From: Rubrivivax sp.
Lineage (GTDB): Bacteria > Pseudomonadota > Gammaproteobacteria > Burkholderiales > Burkholderiaceae_C
Direction: 5' to 3'
DNA: 64,000 bases
Assembly (NCBI GenBank): GCA_027491255.1
Contig: JAIXWM010000129.1
Span: 21,896-85,895 of the forward strand
Part shown: one piece after another, positions 1 through 8,655 of the stretch
Numbering within the stretch: position 1 is the first letter of the stretch
How the letters are laid out: each line of letters opens with the position of its first letter
Notes under the pieces: model-generated
What the model was told of the DNA's origin: nothing
The model's input: only the letters and a program-made list of their open reading frames with translations
Database searches by the model: none
Position numbers and translations under genes: made by a program

Positions 1-979
1 TCCAGTCGGGCGTGACGTCGTAGACCCCGGTCCACGACGACGCGAGGCCGGCTTCGGCAAACGACGGGAAGCGCTCGGCCACCTGCGCGCCGATCTCGGC
101 CACCAGGTCCATGCTCACCTCGCCCTGGCGGTCGTCGGGCGTGGCCAGGGTCTCGCCGGGCAGGCCCTCGCTGACCAGCATCTGCCCGCCGCCGTAGCTG
201 CGCGCGTACAGCAGCCCGGGGGAGGCCAGGTCCTTGAAGACCGGCATGGCCGGGGTGTAGGCCTGCGGGCCCTGCAGCGCCAGCACGCGGTGGCGCTCGG
301 CCGCGATCGGCTGCGCGATGCCGGTCCAGGCTTCGAGCTCGCGCGCCCAGATGTTCTGTGTGCTGACGACGACGCCGGCGGCGATGAAGCCCTGCGAGGT
401 CTCGACCCCGACGACGCGCGCGCCTGCGCGCCGCAGCGCGAGCGCATCGACCCCTTCGATGACGCGCACGCCGCGGCGGCGCGCGGCGCGGGCGAAGGAG
501 CTGGCCACCAGGTAGGCGTCGGCGTAGCCGGCCTCGGGCTCGTGGCCGATCAGCGCCGCGTCGTCGAAGCGCGCGATCGGCAGCAGCGCCGCGGCCTCGG
601 CCGGCGTCAGCGTGCGAACATCAATGCCCATCGCCGCCTGTTGCGCGAGCGCATCGCGCAGGGCCTGCAGCTTCGTCCCTTCGGGCGCGGCGATCAGGTA
701 GCCGCAGCGCACCAGCCCGGCCGAGGCCTCGGCCTCGCCCAGGTAATCGGCAAAGCGCTTGAAGACCGCCCAGGAGCGGCGCGCGAGTTCCACGTTCTCG
801 GGCACCGAGTAGTGCGTGCGCAGGATGCCGCTGGATTGCGCCGTGGTGCCGGCGCCGACCTGCCGGCGCTCGAGCAGCAGCACGCGCCCGGCGCCGAGCG
901 CCGCCAGATGCCAGGCCACCGAGCAGCCGACCACGCCGCCGCCGATGACCACCACGTCACAACCGTCCATGGCCGCCAT
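1..979 (-). CDS. FAD-dependent oxidoreductase (DAO/sarcosine-oxidase-like), C-terminus off the window
   Basis: The first 326 residues of the protein are visible; the gene runs off the left edge. The N-terminus has a Rossmann dinucleotide-binding fold with VVVIGGGVVG near residues 9-18, followed by an acidic strand end (LLLERR). An AGTTAQSSGILRTHYS segment corresponds to the FAD-contact loop of the D-amino-acid oxidase/glycine oxidase/sarcosine oxidase beta family. The ATG at 979 or the in-frame ATG at 970 could be the start. It probably oxidises an amino acid or secondary amine in the cytoplasm, transferring electrons to oxygen or a carrier; the substrate cannot be read from the sequence. It is divergent from the TAXI TRAP transporter across about 120 bp, so the two may handle the same compound. 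Codon use is the same as its neighbours. Confidence 0.85.
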   Translation of the reverse strand, partial: MAAMDGCDVVVIGGGVVGCSVAWHLAALGAGRVLLLERRQVGAGTTAQSSGILRTHYSVPENVELARRSWAVFKRFADYLGEAEASAGLVRCGYLIAAPEGTKLQALRDALAQQAAMGIDVRTLTPAEAAALLPIARFDDAALIGHEPEAGYADAYLVASSFARAARRRGVRVIEGVDALALRRAGARVVGVETSQGFIAAGVVVSTQNIWARELEAWTGIAQPIAAERHRVLALQGPQAYTPAMPVFKDLASPGLLYARSYGGGQMLVSEGLPGETLATPDDRQGEVSMDLVAEIGAQVAERFPSFAEAGLASSWTGVYDVTPDW

Positions 980-1102
980 TGTGGCCGGCCGCCACCGCAA
1001 CAGACCGGGCCAGGCCGCCCGGCCCGGGGAAGTCTCGATGTCCGCGGGCGCGGAAAACGCCTATCCTCGCGCCCTTTCCAACCCGCTCCAAGGAGACCCG
1101 AC

Positions 1103-2071
1103 ATGCCCCTGTCCTGGAAGCACGCCGTCGCCGGCATCGCCCTGGTGGCCGCCGCCACATCCGCCGTCGCGCAGCAGCGCGTGTTCTTCGGCATCGCCAC
1201 CGGCGGCACCGGCGGCACCTACTACCCGCTGGGCGGCATGCTCGCGCAGCTGATCTCGAACAAGGCCACCATCGACGGGCGCAAGTTCGCCGCCACGGCC
1301 GAGGCCGCGGGCGCCTCGGTGGGCAACGCCCGGCTGCTGGGCACCAAGGAGATCGAATCGGCCTTCGTCGCCGCCGACATCCTGGACCAGGCCTACAACG
1401 GCAAGGCACAGTTCGCCAACGCGCCGATCAGGAACCTGCGCGCGCTGGGCGCGCTGTACCCCGAGACGGTGCAGCTGGTCGTGCGTGCGAACTCCGGCAT
1501 CAACAGCGTCAAGGACCTGAAGGGCAAGAGCATCTCCTCGGGTGCGCCGGGCTCGGGCCAGTACCAGCTCGTCACCGACCTGCTGCGCGTCAACGGCCTG
1601 AGCCGCAGCGACGTCAAGGAGGACAGCTCCTCGTTCACGCAGGCGATGGACAAGATCAAGGACGGAAACCTCGACGCCACGCTGATCACCGCCGGCACGC
1701 CGGTGGCGGCGATCACCGACGCGGCGCAGAGCCACCCGATCCGCATCCTGCCGCTGGCCGGGGCCGAGGTCGCCGCGCTGCTGAAGGAGCAGCCCTACTA
1801 CACGCAGGTGAACCTGCCGGCCAACACCTACCGCGGCCAGACCGCGGTCGTGCCCACGATCGCCGTGATGGCGGTGTGGGCCGCGCACGACGGCGTGCCC
1901 GACAACGTGGCCTACGAGGTGACGAAGGCGCTGTACGAGAACACCGCCATCATGGGCCAGGTGCACGTGCAGGGCCGCAACATCACGCTGCAGACGGCCG
2001 CCGCCGTGGGCAGCGTGCCGATGCACCCGGGCGCGCTGCGCTACTTCCGGGAGAAAGGCATCGTCAAGTGA
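1103..2071 (+). CDS. TAXI-family TRAP transporter substrate-binding protein
   Basis: A 322-residue periplasmic binding protein. It has a short Sec signal peptide (hydrophobic AVAGIALVAAATSAVA, cleavage after AVA) followed by FFGIATGGTGGTYYPLGG, the hallmark N-terminal motif of the TAXI (TRAP-associated extracytoplasmic immunogenic) family. An SGAPGSGQYQ segment around residue 150 also fits. The start at 1103 is preceded by AAGGAGA at 1090-1096. It would capture a solute and deliver it to the fused TRAP membrane protein encoded two genes downstream. TAXI proteins are associated with dicarboxylates, amino acids or glutamate; which one applies here cannot be deduced. The stop codon overlaps the next start (TGATG), so it is translationally coupled to the DUF1850 gene. 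Confidence 0.93.
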   Translation: MPLSWKHAVAGIALVAAATSAVAQQRVFFGIATGGTGGTYYPLGGMLAQLISNKATIDGRKFAATAEAAGASVGNARLLGTKEIESAFVAADILDQAYNGKAQFANAPIRNLRALGALYPETVQLVVRANSGINSVKDLKGKSISSGAPGSGQYQLVTDLLRVNGLSRSDVKEDSSSFTQAMDKIKDGNLDATLITAGTPVAAITDAAQSHPIRILPLAGAEVAALLKEQPYYTQVNLPANTYRGQTAVVPTIAVMAVWAAHDGVPDNVAYEVTKALYENTAIMGQVHVQGRNITLQTAAAVGSVPMHPGALRYFREKGIVK

Positions 2072-2571
2072 TGCCCCGCCTCGCGGCGGCGGGTGCGGCG
2101 CTGCTGGCGCTGGCCCCGGCCGCCGCGGGGGCGGCCGGCACGCCGACGCCGGGCGAGAGCCCGCCCGGCTGCGTGCTGCGCCTGCTGGAACACCGCAGCG
2201 GGCGCGAGCTGATGCGCCTGCCGCCGCCGGAGCACGGGCCGCTGGGCGCGCCCGAGCTGCGCCTGGCCTTCGAACACTCGGTGCTCGGCACCACGGTCGT
2301 CGACCGCTACCGCTTCACGCCGCAGCCGCTGCTGGTGGAGGAGGAGTTCGAAGGCGAGGGCTACGGTCTGCCGGCTGCCGCCGGGCCTGGCGAGCAGCTG
2401 GAGCGCATCGGCACGCGGCAGCGCCTGCGGCTGCAGCGCCCGGTCGATCCGCTGGTGGTGCGTGCGCTGCCCGCGCAGCGCATGCGCCTGCTGCTGCCCT
2501 CGGGCGAGCTGCCGCTGGCCGCGCTGGGCGCGCCGGCGGTGGAGATCCGGGCCGAGGGCTGCACCCCCTGA
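2071..2571 (+). CDS. DUF1850 family protein of the TAXI TRAP operon
   Basis: A 166-residue protein with an N-terminal hydrophobic segment (Ala-rich, residues 5-22) that looks like a signal peptide or membrane anchor. It then has a small beta-rich domain containing LRLAFEHSVLGTTVVDRY. DUF1850 proteins are habitually encoded between the TAXI binding protein and the fused TRAP permease; their role is not established. Its ATG overlaps the preceding stop by one base, and only 19 bp separate it from the permease gene, so the three genes form one operon. The family assignment rests on that position and on the conserved histidine-containing motif HSV near the middle; a more distant role as an accessory binding protein is possible. 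Confidence 0.8.
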   Translation: MPRLAAAGAALLALAPAAAGAAGTPTPGESPPGCVLRLLEHRSGRELMRLPPPEHGPLGAPELRLAFEHSVLGTTVVDRYRFTPQPLLVEEEFEGEGYGLPAAAGPGEQLERIGTRQRLRLQRPVDPLVVRALPAQRMRLLLPSGELPLAALGAPAVEIRAEGCTP

Positions 2572-2590
2572 ACCTTTGTCGCTTCCTGCC

Positions 2591-4822
2591 ATGACCGCCA
2601 AGCCGAGTTCCCCGACCACCCCGCCCGCCCCCAGCGACCAGGAGCAGATCGATCGCCTGATCGAGCAGTTCGATCCGGAGTCGAACTTCCGCCGCCTGGC
2701 CGGCCTGTCGGCCGGCTTCGTCACCATCGTGGCGGTGGCGCTGTCGGGCTGGCACTACTACACCGCCGGCTTCGGGCTGCACAACGAAGTGGCGCACCGC
2801 GCCATCCACCTGTGCGTGGTGCTGGGGCTGTGCTTCCTGGTCTTCCCGCGGCAGAAGCGCCTCCAAGGGCCCTGGGAGTGGATCGTCTCGGCCGGGCTGG
2901 CGGCCTTCTATTTGCTGCTGGGCTGGGGGCTGATGCAGTCGTCGGCCGGCGCCGAGGTGCCGCTGGCCGGCAAGCTCGCCTTCGGCGCGGTGATGCTGTC
3001 GATCGCGGCGCTGTCGCTGCCGCTGGCGGCCTACGACGGCAGCCACCGCCACATCCCGTGGCGCGACTGGGTCTTCGCCGCGCTCGCCTCGGGCTTCTCG
3101 CTGTACCTGGTGGTGTTCTTCGACGGCATCTTCATCCAGCGCCCGGGCCAGCACACGCCGCTGGACCTGATGATGGGCGTGATCGCGATCGCGATGGTGC
3201 TCGAGGCCGCGCGCCGCACGATGGGCATCTTCCTGCCGCTGCTGGCCGTGGCCACGGTGCTGTACGGCATCTTCGGCCCCTACCTGCCGGGCGACCTGGC
3301 GCACCGCGGCTACAGCGTGCCCCGCGTCGTGGCCCACCTGTACAAGGGCACCGAAGGCATCTACGGCATCCCGGTGGGCGTGGTGGCGACCTTCGTCTTC
3401 CACTTCGTGCTGTTCGGCATCATGGCCCAGCTCACCGGGCTGGGGCAGCTGTTCGTCAGCCTCGCCACCATCGCCGCCGGGCGCTTCTCGGGCGGGCCGG
3501 CCAAGGTGAGCGTGGTCTCGTCGGGCCTGTTCGGCATGATCTCGGGCTCGGCGATCGCCAACACCGTGACCACCGGGGTGATGACGATCCCGCTGATGAA
3601 GAAGGTGGGCTTCAGCCCGCGCTTCGCCGGTGCGGTGGAGGCCAGCGCCTCCTGCGGCGGCCAGGTGACGCCGCCGATCATGGGCGCGGCAGCCTTCATC
3701 ATGGCCGAGACGCTGGGCATCCCCTACAGCCAGCTGATCCTGGTGGCCATCGTGCCGGCGGCGCTGCACTACTTCGCGATCCTGTGGATGGTGCACCTGG
3801 AGGCGCGGCGGCTCAAGCTCGCGGGCATGGACCCGGCGGAGATCCCCACGCTCGGGCTGGTGCTGAAGAGCTCCTGGCACCTGTTCATCCCGCTGGTGGT
3901 GATGGTGGCGCTGCTGCTGATGCAGTACACGCCCTTCCTGGCCGCGTTCTGGGGCATCACGCTGACGATCGCCTGCTCGTGGATCCCGCGCCTGCTCGGG
4001 CCGCTGGGGCGCCACATGACCGGGCTGCCGGTGACGCCGCGCGCGCTGGTGCAGGGCTTCGAGATGGGGGCGAAGTCGGCGCTGGGCATCGGCGCGGCCT
4101 GCGCCTGCGTGGGCTTCGTGCTCGGCATCACCACGCTGACCGGCATGGGCTTCAAGTTCTCGGCCTTCGTGCTCGACCTGTCGGGCGTGGCGGCGCAGTG
4201 GGTCGACGGTCTGGACGTCTTCGGCTGGTTCGAGCTGAAGTCCATCACCATCCTGTTCGGCCTGCTGTTCACCGCGCTGGCCTGCATCATCATGGGCTCG
4301 GGCGTGCCGACCACGCCCACCTACATCATCCTGGCCTCGATCGTCGCACCGGCGCTGGCGCAGCTGGGCGTACCGCAGCTCGCCACGCACTTCTTCGTCT
4401 TCTACTACGGCGTGCTGGCCGACGTGACGCCGCCGGTGGCGCTGGCGGCCTTCGCCGCCGCCGGCATTGCGCGCAGCGAGCCCATGCGCACCGGCATGAC
4501 CGCCTTCCGGCTGTCGATGGGCAAGGCGCTCGTGCCGTTCGCCTTCGTCTACGCGCCGGTGCTGCTGCTGCTTGACTTTGACCCCCTGCGCTTCGCGGTC
4601 GCGCTGACCGGCGCAGTGATCGCGATCCTGGGTCTGGGCGCAGCCTACACCGGCTACTGCCGGCGGCCCATCGGCGCGGTGGCCTTCGTGCTGCTGAACC
4701 TGCTGTCGCTGAGCCTGGTCTTCGGCGACCCGCTCGTCACGCTGGTCGGCGGCGCAGCGGTGCTTGGCATCCTGGCCTGGCACGCGCGGCCGCAGAAGGC
4801 CGCATCCGCCGCCGACACCTGA
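2591..4822 (+). CDS. TRAP transporter fused permease (4TM + 12TM)
   Basis: A 743-residue polytopic inner-membrane protein in which the small (DctQ-like) and large (DctM-like) TRAP subunits are fused, as is usual for TAXI systems. After a soluble N-terminus of about 45 residues come the first membrane segments. The DctM-like part carries the glycine-rich SGSAIANTVTTGVMTIP segment and GGQVTPPIMGAAAF, then a second inverted-repeat motif IIMGSGVPTTPTYII followed by ADVTPPVALAAFAA. These are the discontinuous-helix sodium/substrate regions of the TRAP fold. It should drive sodium-coupled import of the solute bound by the protein encoded at 1103-2071. It ends the operon; the C-terminal 90 residues are extra membrane segments commonly seen in this family. 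Confidence 0.94.
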   Translation: MTAKPSSPTTPPAPSDQEQIDRLIEQFDPESNFRRLAGLSAGFVTIVAVALSGWHYYTAGFGLHNEVAHRAIHLCVVLGLCFLVFPRQKRLQGPWEWIVSAGLAAFYLLLGWGLMQSSAGAEVPLAGKLAFGAVMLSIAALSLPLAAYDGSHRHIPWRDWVFAALASGFSLYLVVFFDGIFIQRPGQHTPLDLMMGVIAIAMVLEAARRTMGIFLPLLAVATVLYGIFGPYLPGDLAHRGYSVPRVVAHLYKGTEGIYGIPVGVVATFVFHFVLFGIMAQLTGLGQLFVSLATIAAGRFSGGPAKVSVVSSGLFGMISGSAIANTVTTGVMTIPLMKKVGFSPRFAGAVEASASCGGQVTPPIMGAAAFIMAETLGIPYSQLILVAIVPAALHYFAILWMVHLEARRLKLAGMDPAEIPTLGLVLKSSWHLFIPLVVMVALLLMQYTPFLAAFWGITLTIACSWIPRLLGPLGRHMTGLPVTPRALVQGFEMGAKSALGIGAACACVGFVLGITTLTGMGFKFSAFVLDLSGVAAQWVDGLDVFGWFELKSITILFGLLFTALACIIMGSGVPTTPTYIILASIVAPALAQLGVPQLATHFFVFYYGVLADVTPPVALAAFAAAGIARSEPMRTGMTAFRLSMGKALVPFAFVYAPVLLLLDFDPLRFAVALTGAVIAILGLGAAYTGYCRRPIGAVAFVLLNLLSLSLVFGDPLVTLVGGAAVLGILAWHARPQKAASAADT

Positions 4823-4835
4823 AAGCGCGCCGGCT

Positions 4836-5648
4836 TCAGGGCGCTGCCGGGCACCCTGCCAGCATCTCTGCCGTGGCCAGCGTGACGCCGCGCTCGGCGC
4901 CGGCCTCGAACCCGTCGGGCAGGCAGCAGCACTTGTCGAGGAGGACGCACTCCAGGCTCGCGCCGCGGCCCACGTTCACGTCGGGCAGCACCCGCGAGGC
5001 CTTGATGGGGCTGCACTCATCGACGCGAACCTTGCAGGACGGCGCAGAGCGCCGCGCTGCCGCGCGGCTGACGCTGCAGCCCCCGGCTACCGGTGCGTCG
5101 ACGGCGTCGCCGCGGTGGCCTCCCTCCTTGCCGAGGCCGAGCGCGTGCTTGGCGTTCAGGGATCCGTCGGATTCGGAGCACCGATGCCAAAGATCGCCCC
5201 CATCGAGGACCGGTGTTGCCGGCTTCGCAGGCGCAGGTCCATAGGCCCCGTTTCGGCTCGCGAAGACGGTGGAAGATGGACTGCCAAGGTCGATTTGCGG
5301 CTCACGACTTCCAAGTACGGCAGGCCCTGAACCGAAGCAGAGCCGCTCGGCCGCCGTGCCGCAACGGCCCACGCACGCGCTGGCCAAGTCGTCCTTGATG
5401 GCGCGTGGTCGCGCGGTCTCGGCGCTGGCCTGGGCATGGGTGATGAAGCTGGTCTCCTGCGGCTGCACCAGGCTGTCGGGCGGCGTCCGCTCGGTGCGGT
5501 GGCGCCCCTGGTGGAGCGCGGGGCGTTGGCCTGATCTGCGTGGCGACGTCGACCGGTTCGAACGGCCCGCACCCGCATGGAGGCGCTGAACAAGGCCGTC
5601 GGTCGCACAGGCACGCCGCAGGTCCCGGTCAGCTTCGTCGCGCAGCAC
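4836..5648 (-). CDS. Unrecognised ORF, possibly a decayed or orphan cysteine-containing protein
   Basis: The 900 bp between the TRAP permease and the next gene hold no protein I recognise. This frame encodes 270 residues, and parts of it show the strong G/C third-position bias of real genes here, especially about 5460-5350 and the last 300 bp. The C-terminal 80 residues contain several cysteines, including CCC in LLDKCCCLPDGFE. The middle, around 5330-5200, loses the bias, and another minus-strand frame looks equally good there. That would fit a frameshifted remnant. There is no convincing signal peptide or ribosome-binding site. It converges on the TRAP operon with a gap of 13 bp. It could be a lineage-specific gene, a pseudogene or noise; I do not assign a function. 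Confidence 0.3.
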   Translation of the reverse strand: MLRDEADRDLRRACATDGLVQRLHAGAGRSNRSTSPRRSGQRPALHQGRHRTERTPPDSLVQPQETSFITHAQASAETARPRAIKDDLASACVGRCGTAAERLCFGSGPAVLGSREPQIDLGSPSSTVFASRNGAYGPAPAKPATPVLDGGDLWHRCSESDGSLNAKHALGLGKEGGHRGDAVDAPVAGGCSVSRAAARRSAPSCKVRVDECSPIKASRVLPDVNVGRGASLECVLLDKCCCLPDGFEAGAERGVTLATAEMLAGCPAAP

Positions 5649-5730
5649 TCCCCATCATGGCGCCGGGCCGTTGCGGCACAGGACCTGAAGAACGGCCGGC
5701 TGCAAGGTGCTCGGGGGCAGGCCCCGGACC

Positions 5731-7098
5731 TCAGCGTGCCGCCTTCACTTCCTCGAAACGGCCGACGCTGCGCTCGTAGACCAGGGCGCCCGTGGCGGTC
5801 TCGACGATGCGCAGCGTGAGCGGCTGGCGCTCGTCGACGTTCTGGGCCTCGATGGCGAAGCGGTCGCGCAGCAGGATCACCAGGCCCTGTGGCGTCTCGG
5901 TGCCGACCTGCGCCAGCTCGCCGGCGGCGTAGCTGCGGGCCACTCCGCCGTTGTTCAGCACGAGCTGGGAGCGCAGCGTGCGGCCGCTCAAACAGGTGGC
6001 GGTGGGCACTGCGACGGGGCTGCCGCAGCTCAGCGTGGCGGTGTAGGGGTACTGGCGCGCCAGATCCTGGCGCCGGCGACGGTCTTCGCCGGCCTCGATT
6101 TCGGCCACCAGGGGCGCCAGGGCCTGCGCGCGCCGGGCCTGGTCGGCCTGCTGCTCGCGCGCTTCCTGCGCGAGCGCGGCGTGGCCCAGTTCGGCCAAGG
6201 GCTGCAGGCCACCGAAGCCCGCCATCCGCGCCTGCACCAGGGGCAGCGCCTCGCGCTGCACCAGCAGCACGTCGGTGGTGGCCGCCAGAGCGCCGCCCGC
6301 CGCACAGTCGACCCAGCGGCCGATCACCGGCCGCCCGCCCACCTGCGCCGACAACTGCCGCTGCACCAGTGCCAGCGCGGCGTCCTGCACCTCGGCGCCA
6401 CCGAAGGCTTCGGCGTGACGCGGCAGCACCAGCACGCAGGCGTCGAAGCCTGACCAGCGCAGCGTCTCGCCGCTGACCAGGCGCTTGCGGCCATCGACCG
6501 TCGTCACGTACTCGAGCACCGGGCTCGAGATCCGGTGGTAGACCAGCAGGTCGTCGCGCGCGTCGGCCAAGCGGCGCGGCGCGGCGGGGGCTGCGGGCAC
6601 GGCCGGCGCAGCCACCGGCGCCACGGCGGGCTGCATCGGCGGCACCACCGGCGGCGGCACAGGGTTGGCCACGGGCACCGCAGCGGGGGTCGGCGCAGGC
6701 GCCGGAGCAGGTGTCGCCGCCGCCGCCGGGGCAGCCGCGGGTACGGCCGCCACCCGCACGGTGACCGATTCGTCGAAGCCGCAGGGCGTCGCCGACCGCA
6801 GGCCGCGGACGTACAGCACGCCCGAGGCACGCACGGTGAAGCTGCCGTCGGCCTGGAAGGTGTGGTCCAGCTCGCGCCGCTCGCCGGGCTCGAGGCGGAA
6901 CCTCTCCTCACGCCCGTCGCCCAGGTTCAGCTCGGCGCCGCAGGCCGAGCCACCCGTGTTCTGCACCGTCACCTTGTAGGCGCGCGCGGCAGCCGACCGG
7001 TCGACCTTCAGCGTCTGCGCCCCGGCGGCGCCGAAGGCCAGGCACAGGGCCGCGCACAGGGCGAGACGGGAAGGCCGAAGACGGATGTTGGCGTGCAT
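5731..7098 (-). CDS. Exported protein of unknown function with a Pro/Ala-rich linker
   Basis: A 455-residue protein that starts with a clear Sec signal peptide (LALCAALCLAFGAAGAQ). The mature N-terminal 100 residues look like a small beta domain with two or three cysteines (GGSACGAEL and SATPCGF). Next comes a low-complexity Ala/Pro linker of about 65 residues, then a C-terminal region of about 270 residues. That region contains DDLLVYHRISSPVLEYVTT and a pair of cysteines around LSCGSPVAVPTATCL that could form a disulfide. I chose the ATG at 7098 because GGAGA lies just upstream and the signal peptide begins there. It is probably periplasmic or surface-exposed. It sits downstream of apbC on the same strand, 182 bp away, so it is likely a separate transcription unit. 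No enzymatic motif is visible. Confidence 0.75.
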   Translation of the reverse strand: MHANIRLRPSRLALCAALCLAFGAAGAQTLKVDRSAAARAYKVTVQNTGGSACGAELNLGDGREERFRLEPGERRELDHTFQADGSFTVRASGVLYVRGLRSATPCGFDESVTVRVAAVPAAAPAAAATPAPAPAPTPAAVPVANPVPPPVVPPMQPAVAPVAAPAVPAAPAAPRRLADARDDLLVYHRISSPVLEYVTTVDGRKRLVSGETLRWSGFDACVLVLPRHAEAFGGAEVQDAALALVQRQLSAQVGGRPVIGRWVDCAAGGALAATTDVLLVQREALPLVQARMAGFGGLQPLAELGHAALAQEAREQQADQARRAQALAPLVAEIEAGEDRRRRQDLARQYPYTATLSCGSPVAVPTATCLSGRTLRSQLVLNNGGVARSYAAGELAQVGTETPQGLVILLRDRFAIEAQNVDERQPLTLRIVETATGALVYERSVGRFEEVKAAR

Positions 7099-7148
7099 GC
7101 GAAGGTCTCCTCGGATTTGCGGTCTGGAACTGGATGACCGACGTAGTA

Positions 7149-7178
7149 TTACGTAACGGACGGCGCGCCTGCAGGCGC
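7149..7178. promoter_or_regulatory. Two adjacent palindromes upstream of the exported-protein gene
   Basis: TTACGTAA at 7149-7156 and the 14-bp perfect palindrome GCGCCTGCAGGCGC at 7165-7178 lie 51-80 bp upstream of the start at 7098, in the only AT-rich patch nearby. They could be an operator and promoter for that gene, or the second could be a hairpin downstream of apbC. No U-run follows, so a Rho-independent terminator is unlikely. Confidence 0.3.
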
Positions 7179-7280
7179 CAACGCAAACCGCAGCGGCATA
7201 CGTGCGGACCGCATCCGCACGCAGCGAGCCCACGGGCAAGTCCGGTCCGACGAGCCCGGCCGGCGCCAACCCTCAGGCGC

Positions 7281-8372
7281 TCAGGTTCCCTTCGACACCG
7301 TGATCGTCGGGAACTTCGCGCTGAAATCCTTGGCCTTCTGAGCGATCTTCACCGCCACCGAGCGCGCCACCTGGCGGTACAGCGCGGCGATCTCGCCGTC
7401 GGGCTCGGCCACCACCGTCGGCCGGCCCGCGTCCGCCTGCTCGCGGATCGAGAGGTTCAGCGGCAACGAGCCCAGGTGATCGACCTGGAACTGCTCGGCC
7501 AGGCGGCGCCCCCCGTCGGCGCCGAAGATGTGCTCCACGTGCCCGCACTTCGGGCAGCAGTACACCGCCATGTTCTCGACCACGCCGAGGATGGGCACGC
7601 CCACCTTCTCGAACATCGTCACCGCCTTCTTCGCGTCGATCAGCGCGATGTCCTGCGGCGTCGTCACGATGACCGCGCCCGTGAGCGGCACGCGTTGCGA
7701 CAGCGTCAGGGCGATGTCGCCGGTGCCGGGCGGCATGTCCACGAGCAGGTAGTCCAGCTCACCCCAGTTCGTCTGCCGCAGCAGTTGGTCCAGCGCCTGC
7801 GTGGCCATCGGGCCGCGCCAGATCATGGCCTGGCTCTCGTCGATCAGGAAGCCGATGGACATCACCTCCAGGCCGTGGTTGCGCATCGGCATCATCGTCT
7901 TGCCGTCCTCGGACTGCGGGCGGCCGGTGATGCCCGTCATCATCGGCTGGCTCGGGCCGTAGATGTCGGCGTCCAGGATGCCCACGCTCGCGCCCTCGGC
8001 CGCGAGCGCCAGCGCCAGGTTCACGGTGGTCGTGCTCTTGCCCACGCCGCCCTTGCCCGACGCCACCGCGATCACGTTCTTCACCCGCGGCAGCAGCGGC
8101 ACGCCGCGCTGCACACCGTGGGCGGTGATCTTCCAGCCCAGGTCGACGCTGACGTTGCCAACGCCGGGCACGCTGCGCGCCGCGTCCACCAACGCCTTGC
8201 GCAGCGCCGGCAACTGGCTTTTCGCCGGGTAGCCCAGTTGGACGGCAAAGGAGACATCGGCCCCGTCGACGCGCAGGTCGCGCAACTGCTTGGTCGTGAC
8301 GAAGTCGCGCCCCGTGTTCGGGTCGACGACGGCCTGCAGGGCCTGCAGGAGGGCAGATTCGGTGGGGCTCAT
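7281..8372 (-). CDS. apbC: Mrp/ApbC family iron-sulfur cluster carrier ATPase
   Basis: A 363-residue cytoplasmic protein. The N-terminal 85 residues form a MIP18/DUF59-type domain, followed by a deviant Walker A, ASGKGGVGKST, near residues 105-115. A DADIYGPSQP segment and the LLVDMPPGTGDI Walker B follow. A CPKC motif about 75 residues from the C-terminus supplies the cysteines that bridge a transferable Fe-S cluster in the dimer. Mrp/ApbC proteins accept and deliver Fe-S clusters to apoproteins. The length and domain order match the family. It is divergent from metG across a 283-bp region, a gene pair often seen together in Betaproteobacteria. The ATG at 8372 gives the usual N-terminus; the frame continues upstream but without family similarity. 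Confidence 0.95.
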   Translation of the reverse strand: MSPTESALLQALQAVVDPNTGRDFVTTKQLRDLRVDGADVSFAVQLGYPAKSQLPALRKALVDAARSVPGVGNVSVDLGWKITAHGVQRGVPLLPRVKNVIAVASGKGGVGKSTTTVNLALALAAEGASVGILDADIYGPSQPMMTGITGRPQSEDGKTMMPMRNHGLEVMSIGFLIDESQAMIWRGPMATQALDQLLRQTNWGELDYLLVDMPPGTGDIALTLSQRVPLTGAVIVTTPQDIALIDAKKAVTMFEKVGVPILGVVENMAVYCCPKCGHVEHIFGADGGRRLAEQFQVDHLGSLPLNLSIREQADAGRPTVVAEPDGEIAALYRQVARSVAVKIAQKAKDFSAKFPTITVSKGT

Positions 8373-8655
8373 CGGCGGTGGGGCCACAGGGGCCCGAAGG
8401 AGGGTGACCAGGATGGCGGGCGGAACAGCTGCCCCGCAGGGGCGGCCGGCAGCAAGGACAGGCCTTCGGGGCGACACCGCCAGGCGGGCCGACCGGCCCG
8501 GCGACGCGTGTCACTGACACCGCGGACCCTTCCACCCGAAACGCAAGGCGCGAGTCTATCGGCCACCACCGCACCTTGCGCAGGGCCAGGTCAAGGGCCC
8601 GGGTGAGACGGGCGCCCTGCGCAGGGGGCGGAAAGCGCCCTCCTAGAATTGCGGC

